Source: Bacteroidales bacterium UBA4230 (GTDB lineage: Bacteria > Bacteroidota > Bacteroidia > Bacteroidales > UBA932). From it: 22,205 nt of DNA. Of the stretch, positions 14,860 through 22,116 are shown one piece after another. The translations under genes and the position numbers were made by a program. The notes beneath the pieces were generated by a model. The model did no database searches. It was not told the DNA's origin and worked only from the letters and a program-made list of their open reading frames with translations. Location of the stretch: assembly GCA_002395605.1 (NCBI GenBank), contig DGXO01000085.1, positions 13,461 through 35,665 on the forward strand, read 5' to 3'. The stretch's first letter is position 1. Each line of letters starts with the position of its first letter.

Positions 14860-15807
14860 CTACTTTCCTGTGGGATGGGCATAATGAGTGGGCTGGGCCT
14901 TGGGCTTGCCTGCGGGCTGGGGAGGAATGGCCTTCGCCGGCTGCTTCTTTATGAAAGCGTACACAAGGAAGCCTATTCCAAGGAGGACAAACGGAATTGA
15001 GAGGAGCTGCCCCATGTTGAGGGCCATATTGGCCTCGAAATCCACTTGGTCGTTCTTGACAAACTCTATGAGGAAACGGCTGCCGAAGCACACAATGAGG
15101 AACAGGCCGATGAATGTGCCGCGGTATACCTTGTCCAGTTTTTTCCAGTACAGCCACATGAGAAGGATGCCAAGGAGAAGGTATGTGCCGGCCTCGTAGA
15201 GCTGGGTGGGATGGCAGGCGACGGTTTCTCCGTTGCGCTCAAACACAAAGCCCCAGGGAAGGGTGGTTGGGCCGCCGTAAATCTCTGAGTTGAAGAGGTT
15301 TCCAAGACGGATGAAGCAGGCTGCAAAGCAAACCGGAATGGCAATGTGGTCTATTACCCAAACAAAGTCGAAGCCGTTTGCGGGGCCGTATTTGCGGGCA
15401 TACCAGATGATGCCAAGGATGATTGCAATGGTGCCGCCGTGGCTTGCCAGGCCGCCTTTCCAGGGCATGAAGATTTCCCAGAAAGCCTGCCAGTTGGTCA
15501 TTCCGCGTGCCGCCACCTGAGGAGACACCGTGCCGCCGAACATTTGGACAAACGGAGCCAGGTAGTAATCCGGCTCATAGAACAGGCAGTGCCCCAGGCG
15601 TGCGCCAACAATGGTGCAGATGAGGAGCATATAGAGCATGGGGTCCAGGAGGGACTCGCTTATCTTTTCACGGCCAAAGAAGCTTTTCATTATGAACCAG
15701 CCCAGAATGAAACCGCTCACAAACAGCAGTGAATACCATCTGAGCTCGAATCCGCCGATATGGAAAATGGCGGGATCAATATTCCAATGTACAATAAGTG
15801 TTTCCAT
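14860..15807 (-). CDS. lgt: Prolipoprotein diacylglyceryl transferase
   Basis: Inner-membrane enzyme that transfers diacylglycerol from phosphatidylglycerol to the lipobox cysteine of prolipoproteins, the first step of lipoprotein maturation. About seven membrane segments are visible. Signatures: WKGGLASHGGTIA with His123-Gly-Gly, FIRLGNLFNSEIYG with Arg167, HPTQLYEA (199-206), and SRFLIEFVKNDQ with Arg244 and Glu248. At 315 residues it is somewhat long; the extra part is a C-terminal tail from about 287 rich in Lys, Pro, Ala and Gln (KKQPAKAIPPQPAGKPKAQ) which is probably disordered. It is a single-gene unit with a clear promoter and terminator. Its product would also process the lipoprotein adaptor encoded next to it. 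Confidence 0.97.
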   Translation of the reverse strand: METLIVHWNIDPAIFHIGGFELRWYSLLFVSGFILGWFIMKSFFGREKISESLLDPMLYMLLICTIVGARLGHCLFYEPDYYLAPFVQMFGGTVSPQVAARGMTNWQAFWEIFMPWKGGLASHGGTIAIILGIIWYARKYGPANGFDFVWVIDHIAIPVCFAACFIRLGNLFNSEIYGGPTTLPWGFVFERNGETVACHPTQLYEAGTYLLLGILLMWLYWKKLDKVYRGTFIGLFLIVCFGSRFLIEFVKNDQVDFEANMALNMGQLLSIPFVLLGIGFLVYAFIKKQPAKAIPPQPAGKPKAQPTHYAHPTGK

Positions 15808-15811
15808 GTTA

Positions 15812-15841
15812 CAAAGTTAGCAATAAACTCGCTATTGTCAA
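15812..15841 (-). promoter_or_regulatory. Promoter of lgt with very short leader
   Basis: TAACTTTG (15819-15812) matches TAnnTTTG exactly, and TTG (15841-15839) lies 19 bases upstream. Only four bases (taac) separate the -7 box from the ATG at 15807, so the transcript would have almost no leader. Confidence 0.78.
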
Positions 15842-15844
15842 GAC

Positions 15845-15876
15845 CTCGGCATGTATGTCCTGTACGTTGTGCCGAG
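15845..15876. repeat. Hairpin upstream of the lgt promoter
   Basis: CTCGGCA (15845-15851) pairs perfectly with TGCCGAG (15870-15876) around an 18-base interior. It begins four bases upstream of the lgt -33 element. It could be an operator or part of the repeat-rich region; nothing more can be said. Confidence 0.45.
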
Positions 15877-15888
15877 CCAGGGCATCTG

Positions 15889-15968
15889 ATTACACAAAAA
15901 CGGTCGTTTTCGCGTAACGGGCGGCCCTAAAGGCTTTTAATTACACAAAAACGCGGTTTTCTGTGTAA
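15889..15968. repeat. Tandem pair of TTACACAAAAACG palindromes
   Basis: A 14-base word (ATTACACAAAAACG) occurs at 15889-15902 and 15940-15953, each time followed by its own inverted partner: cgttttcgcgtaa (15905-15917) and gttttctgtgtaa (15956-15968). In minus-strand RNA the two mismatches of the first hairpin become G-U pairs, and the second has one bulged base. The pair fills the space between the MFS transporter stop and the lgt promoter, so it may act as a terminator or RNA-stability element, or be a mobile repeat. Confidence 0.75.
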
Positions 15969-16005
15969 CGCCGTGCCCCTCATGCTGTGGACCAGGTCCA
16001 GTGGG

Positions 16006-17358
16006 CTATTTTCTCAGATACTTCCACCCTATCACCGGAAGGGTGAAGGCCAGGAAGCACGCCGCTATCCAGAAAATGGATACGGGGGTGAAATTGTATA
16101 CTTCGGCCGAAGAATTACCCTGGATGAGGAAGCCGCTCACCATACTCTGGAGGCCTGCGGCGGCATAGCTGGAGATGCCCACAATGCCAAGTGCGGCGCC
16201 GGTTGCCTTGCGGGGCACAAAGTCCAGTGCCATGAGGCCGGCCACAATGCAGAACACCACGCTGAAGGCAAAACTAAACAGGGCCACAAAGGCCATGTTG
16301 CCCCAGAATCCGCCGCCAAGGAACAGGAATGCGGCAAGGGAGCACACCGCCAGGATACCGGAAAACACTACGGGCCTCACGCGGTTGCCTTTAAGCAAGA
16401 CGTCCGAAATCCAGCCTGCGGCAAGGTTTCCGGCAACGCCAAAGATTTCGGCAAGCCCTATTACCTGCGTGGCGCCTTCAAGAGAGAAACCCTTCTGCTT
16501 CTGGAGAAACAGCACGCCCCAGTCCGACACCGCATGCTGGGTAATGTATAAAAAAGCTGTGGAGATGGCTATGACCCAGATTCCGGGGTGCTTGAACACC
16601 CACTTCTGGAGTTCCCTGGTAGGGCGTTTGTCCAGCGGCTTGGTCTCTTCCCCGGAGAGTTCCTGGACGGAAGGAAGGCCCTGGCTTTCGGGGGTGTCGG
16701 AGATGAAAAATACGGATACCGCAAAGCCGATTATTCCTGCAACAGCAGCGGCCATGAAGCCCCACTGCCAGCCAGCGGCAGCCACGATAAAGCCCGTAAG
16801 CATCATGGAAACGGCCTTGCCAAGCTGTGGAGTGGAGGAGAAAATGCTGTAGTACCGTCCCCTAAGGGACAGCGGGAACCAGCGGGAAAGGCTTATGGTG
16901 CCGGGCGGGGAGCCCATGGACTGGGCCCAGCCGTTGACGCCCCAAAATAGCGTGAAGGTGACCATCATCACTATGGAGCCAAAGCCAAGAGGCCCGTTCA
17001 GAAGCCCCATCAATGCCAGAATCAGGTTTACGACGGCCGAAATCCCTATGCCGGCCGCCATGAAGCGGCGTATGTTGCAGTAGTCGGCTATGAACCCGTT
17101 TGAGAACTTCCCCACCGCATAGACAAAGTAGAACGCGGAGCCTATTACGCCAAGCTGCCCGGCCGTGAGCACGCCGCCGTCTATGAGGGGCTGCTTCACC
17201 ACGCCAAGGGTCATTCGGCATACATAATATAATGTATATGCCACCGTAACACCCCAGAAGGTCCTGGAGCGCAGGCGTTTATACGCAGCGTCCACTTCCC
17301 CTTCCGGAACCTTTCCGGCCGAAGGCTTGCTTATGCGGAAGTAGCTGTAAAGGGACAT
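16006..17358 (-). CDS. MFS transporter, organophosphate:phosphate antiporter type (GlpT/UhpT/UhpC-like)
   Basis: Inner-membrane carrier of 450 residues with about twelve membrane segments split by a cytoplasmic loop (about residues 225-260). The start region VAYTLYYVCRMTLGVVKQPL and the segment SAFYFVYAVGKFSNGFIAD match the OPA family, which exchanges phosphate esters such as glycerol 3-phosphate or hexose phosphates for phosphate. FWGVNGWAQSMGSPPG also fits GlpT/UhpC. The substrate cannot be assigned by eye. It lies 3 bp after a HAD phosphatase gene and shares its promoter. A phosphatase beside a phosphate-ester carrier suggests use or recycling of an imported sugar or glycerol phosphate; that link is inference. 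Confidence 0.9.
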   Translation of the reverse strand: MSLYSYFRISKPSAGKVPEGEVDAAYKRLRSRTFWGVTVAYTLYYVCRMTLGVVKQPLIDGGVLTAGQLGVIGSAFYFVYAVGKFSNGFIADYCNIRRFMAAGIGISAVVNLILALMGLLNGPLGFGSIVMMVTFTLFWGVNGWAQSMGSPPGTISLSRWFPLSLRGRYYSIFSSTPQLGKAVSMMLTGFIVAAAGWQWGFMAAAVAGIIGFAVSVFFISDTPESQGLPSVQELSGEETKPLDKRPTRELQKWVFKHPGIWVIAISTAFLYITQHAVSDWGVLFLQKQKGFSLEGATQVIGLAEIFGVAGNLAAGWISDVLLKGNRVRPVVFSGILAVCSLAAFLFLGGGFWGNMAFVALFSFAFSVVFCIVAGLMALDFVPRKATGAALGIVGISSYAAAGLQSMVSGFLIQGNSSAEVYNFTPVSIFWIAACFLAFTLPVIGWKYLRK

Positions 17359-17361
17359 GGG

Positions 17362-17976
17362 CTAGCAGTCTGACAAGATAAGTCCAAGGTCTGTGCCTGG
17401 AATATATTGACGGGCATCAATCCCCAAGGCCCGTGCGCCGTCTACGTTGGCTTTGTTGTCATCTATGAAAAGAATCTCCTGAGGCTCCAGGCCTATTTTC
17501 CGGATAACGTACTTGTAAAACTCCGGATCCGGTTTCAGCATCTTGAGATCCGATGAGACGAACTCCTCCTTGAACACGGTCTCCGGGTCTATCCCGTTAT
17601 CTTTAAAAATACCGTGGCAGAGCCTTATGGAAATGGGATTGTTGTTTGTAAGAAGGTAGAGCGGATACTTTTCCGCGAGGTTTTTCACGGCCTGCACAGA
17701 ACGGGGGTCCATCTTATTGTCAAGGAGTTCTCCCATGGCCCACTCTACATCCTCCGGCTTGGTGCCCGGGCGGGATTCGGCAATGACAAGGTCCTTGAAA
17801 TGCTGCTCAGAAAGGCGACCGCCTTCCAACTCTCCGTAAATGCCCTTCTGGTGATAGGGGTCCAGGAGCTGCGTAATCCTCTCAAAGCCAAGGCCGGAGC
17901 GGAATGCCTCAATGCACCGGACCATATTAAGGCCGATGAGCACCCCACCTATATCAAAAACTATTGCTTTAGGCAT
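17362..17976 (-). CDS. HAD-superfamily phosphatase, subfamily IA (YihX-like)
   Basis: A 204-residue cytoplasmic hydrolase. Motif I is VFDIGGVLIG with nucleophile Asp8; the usual second Asp is Gly10, as in the FDxGGV branch that includes YihX-type sugar-phosphate phosphatases and epoxide-hydrolase N-domains. Motif II is LLTNNN (Thr110-Asn111), motif III has Lys148 in LKPDPEFY, and motif IV is FIDDNKANVDGA (Asp172, Asp173). A small helical cap lies at about residues 18-88. The gene has its own promoter and is followed after 3 bp by an organophosphate-type transporter. Likely a sugar- or glycerol-phosphate phosphatase; substrate unknown. Confidence 0.9.
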   Translation of the reverse strand: MPKAIVFDIGGVLIGLNMVRCIEAFRSGLGFERITQLLDPYHQKGIYGELEGGRLSEQHFKDLVIAESRPGTKPEDVEWAMGELLDNKMDPRSVQAVKNLAEKYPLYLLTNNNPISIRLCHGIFKDNGIDPETVFKEEFVSSDLKMLKPDPEFYKYVIRKIGLEPQEILFIDDNKANVDGARALGIDARQYIPGTDLGLILSDC

Positions 17977-17998
17977 ATCCTTTCACATTCTAAGTCTG

Positions 17999-18029
17999 CA
18001 AATTTACGAATTTACGGCGGATTTGGCAA
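17999..18029 (-). promoter_or_regulatory. Promoter of the HAD-MFS operon
   Basis: TAAATTTG (18006-17999) matches TAnnTTTG, and TTG within TTTTG (18029-18027) lies 20 bases upstream. The ATG of the HAD gene is 22 bases downstream of the -7 box. Confidence 0.75.
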
Positions 18030-18078
18030 AAGAGAAACCCGCAAGCGAATTTCACAATTGGCCGCGGGTGTATGGTAA

Positions 18079-18103
18079 GGTATCAATATTTATGTCTGAT
18101 ACC
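18079..18103 (-). terminator. Weak hairpin after the YitT-family gene
   Basis: GGTATCA/TGATACC (18079-18085 with 18097-18103) form a perfect 7-bp stem with an 11-base loop, starting two bases after the stop codon at 18106. No U tract follows, so terminator activity is doubtful. Confidence 0.35.
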
Positions 18104-18105
18104 CC

Positions 18106-19044
18106 TTATTCCGAATTTCGTGCCAAACTCTTCTTCTTGTGCTTCTTTTTGTTCCAGTCACCGTAAATTTCACTCACGTTGCCGGCCGTAATGAACCCGT
18201 GAATGTCATTTACTTTCATGTATTCCATGAGGCTGGCAAACTCGTTCTGGGTAAGAAGGGCCTGGATTTCCACGTTCTGATGGCCGTTGTAGCCGCCCGT
18301 CACATTGTACAGGGAGCAGCCGCGCTCAAGGTCCTCGATGATGTATTTCCTCAGGCGCTCGTACTGGGACGATATTATGCACACCCTCTTTCGGCGGTTC
18401 ATGCCGGCAGTGAAGTAATCCAGCGCAATTCCGTTGATCCAGGTACCGATAAGGCCAATCACAACAAGCCTGAAGGGATTGATGGCAAAAGCCGTGCAGC
18501 AGATGAGGGCTCCCGCAATGGAGACGGACGTGCCAAGGTCTATGTGCAGGTACTTGTTAACTATCTTTGCCAGGATATCCAGACCGCCGGTAGAGGCGTT
18601 GATGTTGAAAAGGATGGTCTGGGAAGCGCTGAGGATGAGCACAAAGCAAAGGAGGTCGAACCAGGGGTCGTTCATGAGGGAAGTCTGGCCGGGCTCCAGA
18701 AGTTTCTCAATGGGCAGCACCTTCTCCCAGAAATCCACAAGCGGACCCAGGATCAGGGCAGTATACACGGTTTTGGCACCAAACTCCTTGCCTATGAGGA
18801 GCCATGCCATCACAAGCAGGATTGCATTGATGATTACAATCACCTGCGACACCTTGATGCCTATTCCGGCCATGCTCATGAGTTTCCCGATTACAATGGA
18901 AAGGCCGGTAATTGAGCCTACAACCAGTTTTGACGGCATAAGGAAGTAATAGACAGCGGCGGCGGCAACCGTCATGCCGGCTGTCATGATGAAAAGCTCT
19001 TTCCAAAATTTCCAGCTTTTCAGAATTTCAAGGATGTTTTTCAT
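18106..19044 (-). CDS. YitT-family membrane protein (DUF161/YitT_membrane plus DUF2179)
   Basis: A 312-residue inner-membrane protein of unknown function. Five to six hydrophobic segments are visible in the first 210 residues, with the family-like stretches PSKLVVGSITGLSIVIGKL and FNINASTGGLDILAKIVNKY. From about residue 222 a soluble cytoplasmic DUF2179 domain follows: SSQYERLRKYIIEDLERGCS, then TGGYNGHQNVEIQ and DIHGFITAGNVSEIYG, a small alpha/beta fold. The tail is basic (KKKHKKKS). It begins 15 bp after atpG and no promoter is visible between them, so it is probably read through from the ATP synthase operon. A link with ATP synthase function is not established. Confidence 0.92.
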   Translation of the reverse strand: MKNILEILKSWKFWKELFIMTAGMTVAAAAVYYFLMPSKLVVGSITGLSIVIGKLMSMAGIGIKVSQVIVIINAILLVMAWLLIGKEFGAKTVYTALILGPLVDFWEKVLPIEKLLEPGQTSLMNDPWFDLLCFVLILSASQTILFNINASTGGLDILAKIVNKYLHIDLGTSVSIAGALICCTAFAINPFRLVVIGLIGTWINGIALDYFTAGMNRRKRVCIISSQYERLRKYIIEDLERGCSLYNVTGGYNGHQNVEIQALLTQNEFASLMEYMKVNDIHGFITAGNVSEIYGDWNKKKHKKKSLARNSE

Positions 19045-19059
19045 AAAATGTGGTTAGTG

Positions 19060-19959
19060 TTAGTCTAATTCTGCGGCCTGGCCTCCTGCGAGGTCCAGGA
19101 TTTCCGATGTAATTTTCTGCTGCCTGCCCTTGTTGTACTGTAGCGTAAGCTCTGCAAGGAGGTTCTCGGCGTTGTCCGTAGCCGTTTGCATGGCTATTGT
19201 GCGGGCCGCATGCTCTGCCGCGGCGCTGTCAAGCAGGGCGGCGTATAGTTTCAGTTTCAGTGTTTTTGGTATAAGTGTCTCCAGGAGTTCCCTGGCCGAA
19301 GGCTCCAGGATGGCATCGGATGCCCGGTCAGGGCCGGGCATGACGCCCGCGGTGCCGGGAATCTCATCCATAGGAAGCAGCCTCTCCACCACAGGAACTT
19401 GCCGGGAAGTGGACACAAAGTGCGTGTAGCAAAGCGTCACGCCGCTTATGCGGCCGGCATAAAAATCCTCCGAGAGCTTCTGGACAAGCTCTGCGGCCTT
19501 GGCGTATGCCGGGTGTTCGGCCAGATCGGATAAATCCTCCGGAGACCGGAAACCGTCACGGGCCATGGCGTCGGACATTTTCCGGCCGATGGAATACACA
19601 ACGTCCCCAGGACGCCGCACAGAGCGCACCTTGGAAATGATATTGGCGTTGAACCCGCCGCACAGGGAAGAGTTGGAGGCTACGGCAACGATAACCGCAG
19701 GAGATTCCTCGATTCCGCCCTCCGGGCGGCTCGGAATGACAATATCCTCGGAGGAAAGGGCTTCCTCCGGGGATTCTGACATTGAGCCAAAAGCCAGCGC
19801 CAGCATGGCCTCAAGCCTCTGCTGATACGGACGCATGGCGGCAATGGCATTCTGGGCCTTGCGGAGTTTGGCCGAAGACACCAGTTTCATGGCCGAAGTT
19901 ATCTTCAGCGTGCTCCTTACAGACCCTATCCGGCCCTTTATTTCCTTAAGCGTTGGCAT
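19060..19959 (-). CDS. atpG: F1Fo ATP synthase gamma subunit with an in-frame palindrome insertion
   Basis: Central rotating shaft of F1, 299 residues. The N-terminal helix (MPTLKEIKGRIGSVRSTLKI, then TSAMKLVSSAKLRKAQ) and the C-terminal helix (RTIAMQTATDNAENLL, then YNKGRQQKITSEILDLAGG) are highly typical, as is SNSSLCGGFNANI at 95-107. Residues 74-86 (VIPSRPEGGIEES) are not gamma-like; they are encoded by a 39-bp palindromic repeat at 19703-19741 inserted in frame just before the first strand of the Rossmann domain (PAVIVAVASN). The ends of the protein that contact the alpha/beta ring are untouched, so function can be preserved. Its upstream leader is a second copy of the same repeat family. 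It follows atpA by 16 bp. Confidence 0.97.
   Translation of the reverse strand: MPTLKEIKGRIGSVRSTLKITSAMKLVSSAKLRKAQNAIAAMRPYQQRLEAMLALAFGSMSESPEEALSSEDIVIPSRPEGGIEESPAVIVAVASNSSLCGGFNANIISKVRSVRRPGDVVYSIGRKMSDAMARDGFRSPEDLSDLAEHPAYAKAAELVQKLSEDFYAGRISGVTLCYTHFVSTSRQVPVVERLLPMDEIPGTAGVMPGPDRASDAILEPSARELLETLIPKTLKLKLYAALLDSAAAEHAARTIAMQTATDNAENLLAELTLQYNKGRQQKITSEILDLAGGQAAELD
19703..19741. repeat. 39-bp palindromic repeat inside atpG
   Basis: Begins gattcctcg and ends ctcggaatgaca, with an inner perfect stem CCGCCC-tcc-GGGCGG and outer pairing ATTCC/GGAAT. The ends resemble the 27-bp repeat at 9104 and 19960, marking it as a longer member of that family. In the atpG frame it encodes VIPSRPEGGIEES. 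Confidence 0.88.
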
Positions 19960-19986
19960 AGATTCTTCGCTTCGCTCAGAATGACA
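19960..19986. repeat. 27-bp palindromic repeat, copy 2, at the atpA/atpG junction
   Basis: Identical over 27 bp to 9104-9130. On the minus strand it reads tgtcattctga..., so it supplies the last codons (Ser, Phe) and the TGA stop of atpA, and it ends directly against the atpG ATG. The ribosome-binding region of atpG therefore lies entirely inside the repeat (gaagaatct before ATG). Confidence 0.92.
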
Positions 19987-21556
19987 TGATTACGGAAGAT
20001 GCAGTTTCGGTGAGCAGGGCCTCGATCTCAGGGGTAAGTTTACCCTCTCCCAGCGGCTCCAGGACATCTTTGGCATGGGCGGCGCGGAGACGCTCCAGGA
20101 AAGCGTCCTGGAACTCACGCACGCGGGAAACCGGGATATCCCGCATGAGCCCGTGTGTGCCGCAGAACAGGATTGCCACCTGCTCCCCTACCGGCATGGG
20201 GCTGTACTGCGGCTGGATAAGAAGCTGGTTGTTCTTTCGGCCCTTGTCAAGGGCGAGTTCCGTAACTTTATCTACGTCGGAGGAGAACTTGGAGAAGGCC
20301 TCGAGTTCGGCCCACTGGGCCTGGTCTATCTTGAGGGTGCCGGCAACCTTTTTCATGGACTTCACCTGGGCGCTGCCACCCACGCGGGAAACGGAGATAC
20401 CCACGTTCACCGCAGGGCGTACACCCTGGTTGAATAGCCCCTGCTCCAGGTAAATCTGGCCGTCCGTAATGGAAATCACGTTTGTGGGGATATATGCCGA
20501 AACATCCCCGGCCTGGGTCTCGATGATTGGAAGTGCGGTAAGCGAGCCGCCGCCCTTCACCTTGTCCTTGAGGGCGGCAGGGAGGTCGTTCATCTGGGCC
20601 GCAACCTCCTGCTGGTCGATTATCCTTGCCGCACGCTCCAGAAGGCGTGAGTGGAGATAGAAAATGTCTCCAGGGTATGCCTCACGGCCGGAAGGACGCC
20701 TGAGGATAAGGGAAACCTCGCGGTATGCAACGGCCTGTTTGGAGAGGTCGTCGTATACAACAAGCGCATGGCGGCCGGTGTCACGGAAGTACTCCCCTAT
20801 TGCGGCCCCGGCAAAAGGCGCATAGTATTGAAGCGCAGCGGGGTCTGCGGCCGTAGCGGCCACCACAATGGTGTAATCCATTGCCCCGTGCTCCCTCAGT
20901 GTCTGCACTATGGAAGCGACAGTAGAGCCCTTCTGGCCGATAGCCACATATATGCAGTAGACAGGCTTCCCGGCCTCGTAGGCGGCCCTTTGGTTGATTA
21001 TGGTATCAATTGCTATGGCCGTCTTTCCGGTCTGGCGGTCTCCGATTATGAGTTCGCGCTGGCCGCGGCCAATTGGAATCATGGCATCAATAGCTTTGAG
21101 ACCGGTCTGGAGGGGTTCGGAAACGGGCTGGCGGAAAATGACGCCGGGAGCCTTTCTCTCCAGCGGCATATCGGCCTTGTCCCCTTCAATGGAGCCCATG
21201 CCGTCCAGAGGATTTCCAAGGGGGTCTATCACGCGGCCAACCATAGCGTCACTCACGCCTATGGAGGCTATGCGTCCGGTGCGGCGCACCAGCATTCCTT
21301 CCTTTACATGGTCTGTGGGGCCCATGAGAACGGCACCCACGTTGTCGGCCTCAAGGTTCATGACAACGGCCATCACACCGCCGCCGCAGTCCAGGAGTTC
21401 CCCGGCTTCGGCGTGGTCAAGGCCATAAATCCTCACAACTCCGTCGCTCACCTGAAGGGCCTTCCCGATCTCCTCAAACTGGAGGTCGGATTTCATGTCC
21501 CTTAACTGGCTAAGGAGAACTTCGCTTACTTCGCTGGGTTTAAGTGATGCTGCCAT
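19976..21556 (-). CDS. atpA: F1Fo ATP synthase alpha subunit
   Basis: Non-catalytic nucleotide-binding subunit of F1, 526 residues. The P-loop is GDRQTGKT at 172-179, within IGRGQRELIIGDRQTGKT; VYCIYVAIGQKGSTVA, YDDLSKQAVAYREVSLILRR and the signature AYPGDIFYLHSRLLERAAR follow in the expected order. The N-terminal beta-barrel covers about residues 28-95, and the C-terminal helical domain begins near residue 385. The start overlaps the atpH stop by one base (TAATG). The last residues (IMSF) and the stop codon derive from a palindromic repeat, so the native C-terminus has been altered; this end is variable in the family and the change is probably harmless. Confidence 0.98.
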   Translation of the reverse strand: MAASLKPSEVSEVLLSQLRDMKSDLQFEEIGKALQVSDGVVRIYGLDHAEAGELLDCGGGVMAVVMNLEADNVGAVLMGPTDHVKEGMLVRRTGRIASIGVSDAMVGRVIDPLGNPLDGMGSIEGDKADMPLERKAPGVIFRQPVSEPLQTGLKAIDAMIPIGRGQRELIIGDRQTGKTAIAIDTIINQRAAYEAGKPVYCIYVAIGQKGSTVASIVQTLREHGAMDYTIVVAATAADPAALQYYAPFAGAAIGEYFRDTGRHALVVYDDLSKQAVAYREVSLILRRPSGREAYPGDIFYLHSRLLERAARIIDQQEVAAQMNDLPAALKDKVKGGGSLTALPIIETQAGDVSAYIPTNVISITDGQIYLEQGLFNQGVRPAVNVGISVSRVGGSAQVKSMKKVAGTLKIDQAQWAELEAFSKFSSDVDKVTELALDKGRKNNQLLIQPQYSPMPVGEQVAILFCGTHGLMRDIPVSRVREFQDAFLERLRAAHAKDVLEPLGEGKLTPEIEALLTETASSVIMSF

Positions 21557-22116
21557 TATACGATGCGGGTATTTTTTTCAATAAATTGTTCACGGATAAG
21601 GTCCAGCTGGTGCTTTACGCTGGCGTCCAGGAGGTAGTCGTCAAGGTCGAACACAAAGCCGCCCACAAGCGAGGGGTCCACCTCAACCTCTATTATGCAG
21701 TCGCAGCCGGTTTTTGATTTCACTATGGCCCTCAGGCGCTGCAGAAGGCGTTCGGAGGGCTCACGGGCCGCCGTAAGGCGTGCTTTCCGTATGCCGATAC
21801 TCCTGTGGTACATGTCCACGAAGTCCCTCAGGATATCCTCCACAAGGTCCATTCGGCCATTACGGTTAAGAAGGGTGAGGAAACGGCTGAGTTCCTGCGT
21901 CATACGGTTTCCAAGGGCCGTCTGGAGGAGTTTTTTCTTGTCGAAGGGAGACACAACGTCGTCGGCTGCGCTCACCATGCGCCGAAGGTCCGGGACCTCT
22001 CCCAGGGCCTTCATGAGGGTTTCGGCCTCGGAGCACACGGCGGCACCCTGCCCGCTTTCAGCGGCATACTTTGCTAGCGCTGTGGCATAGCGGGTTATGA
22101 CGATACTGCGGTTCAC
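21556..22116 (-). CDS. atpH: F1Fo ATP synthase delta subunit
   Basis: Peripheral-stalk subunit that joins the b subunits to the top of F1, 186 residues. The N-terminal helical domain (RYATALAKYAAE at the start; FLTLLNRNGRMDLVEDIL near 85-102) and the C-terminal strand-rich part (KTGCDCIIEVEVDPSLVGGF followed by DASVKHQLDLIREQF) match the OSCP/delta family. The start codon is GTG at 22116-22114, which overlaps the atpF stop (GTGA); no better ATG exists in frame, and the family start lies here. It ends with a one-base overlap with atpA. Confidence 0.96.
   Translation of the reverse strand: MNRSIVITRYATALAKYAAESGQGAAVCSEAETLMKALGEVPDLRRMVSAADDVVSPFDKKKLLQTALGNRMTQELSRFLTLLNRNGRMDLVEDILRDFVDMYHRSIGIRKARLTAAREPSERLLQRLRAIVKSKTGCDCIIEVEVDPSLVGGFVFDLDDYLLDASVKHQLDLIREQFIEKNTRIV

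Noticed and set aside
15889..15968. Short CRISPR-like array
   Set aside because: Only two repeat units, each palindromic with its own partner arm, no spacer set and no cas genes nearby.
17945..17960. Inactive HAD protein because the second catalytic Asp is Gly
   Set aside because: The FDxGGV form of motif I is normal in a large branch of HAD-IA proteins, and the other motifs are intact.
20651..21505. Plus-strand open frame opposite atpA
   Set aside because: Fully antisense to the conserved alpha-subunit gene, with no recognisable domain.
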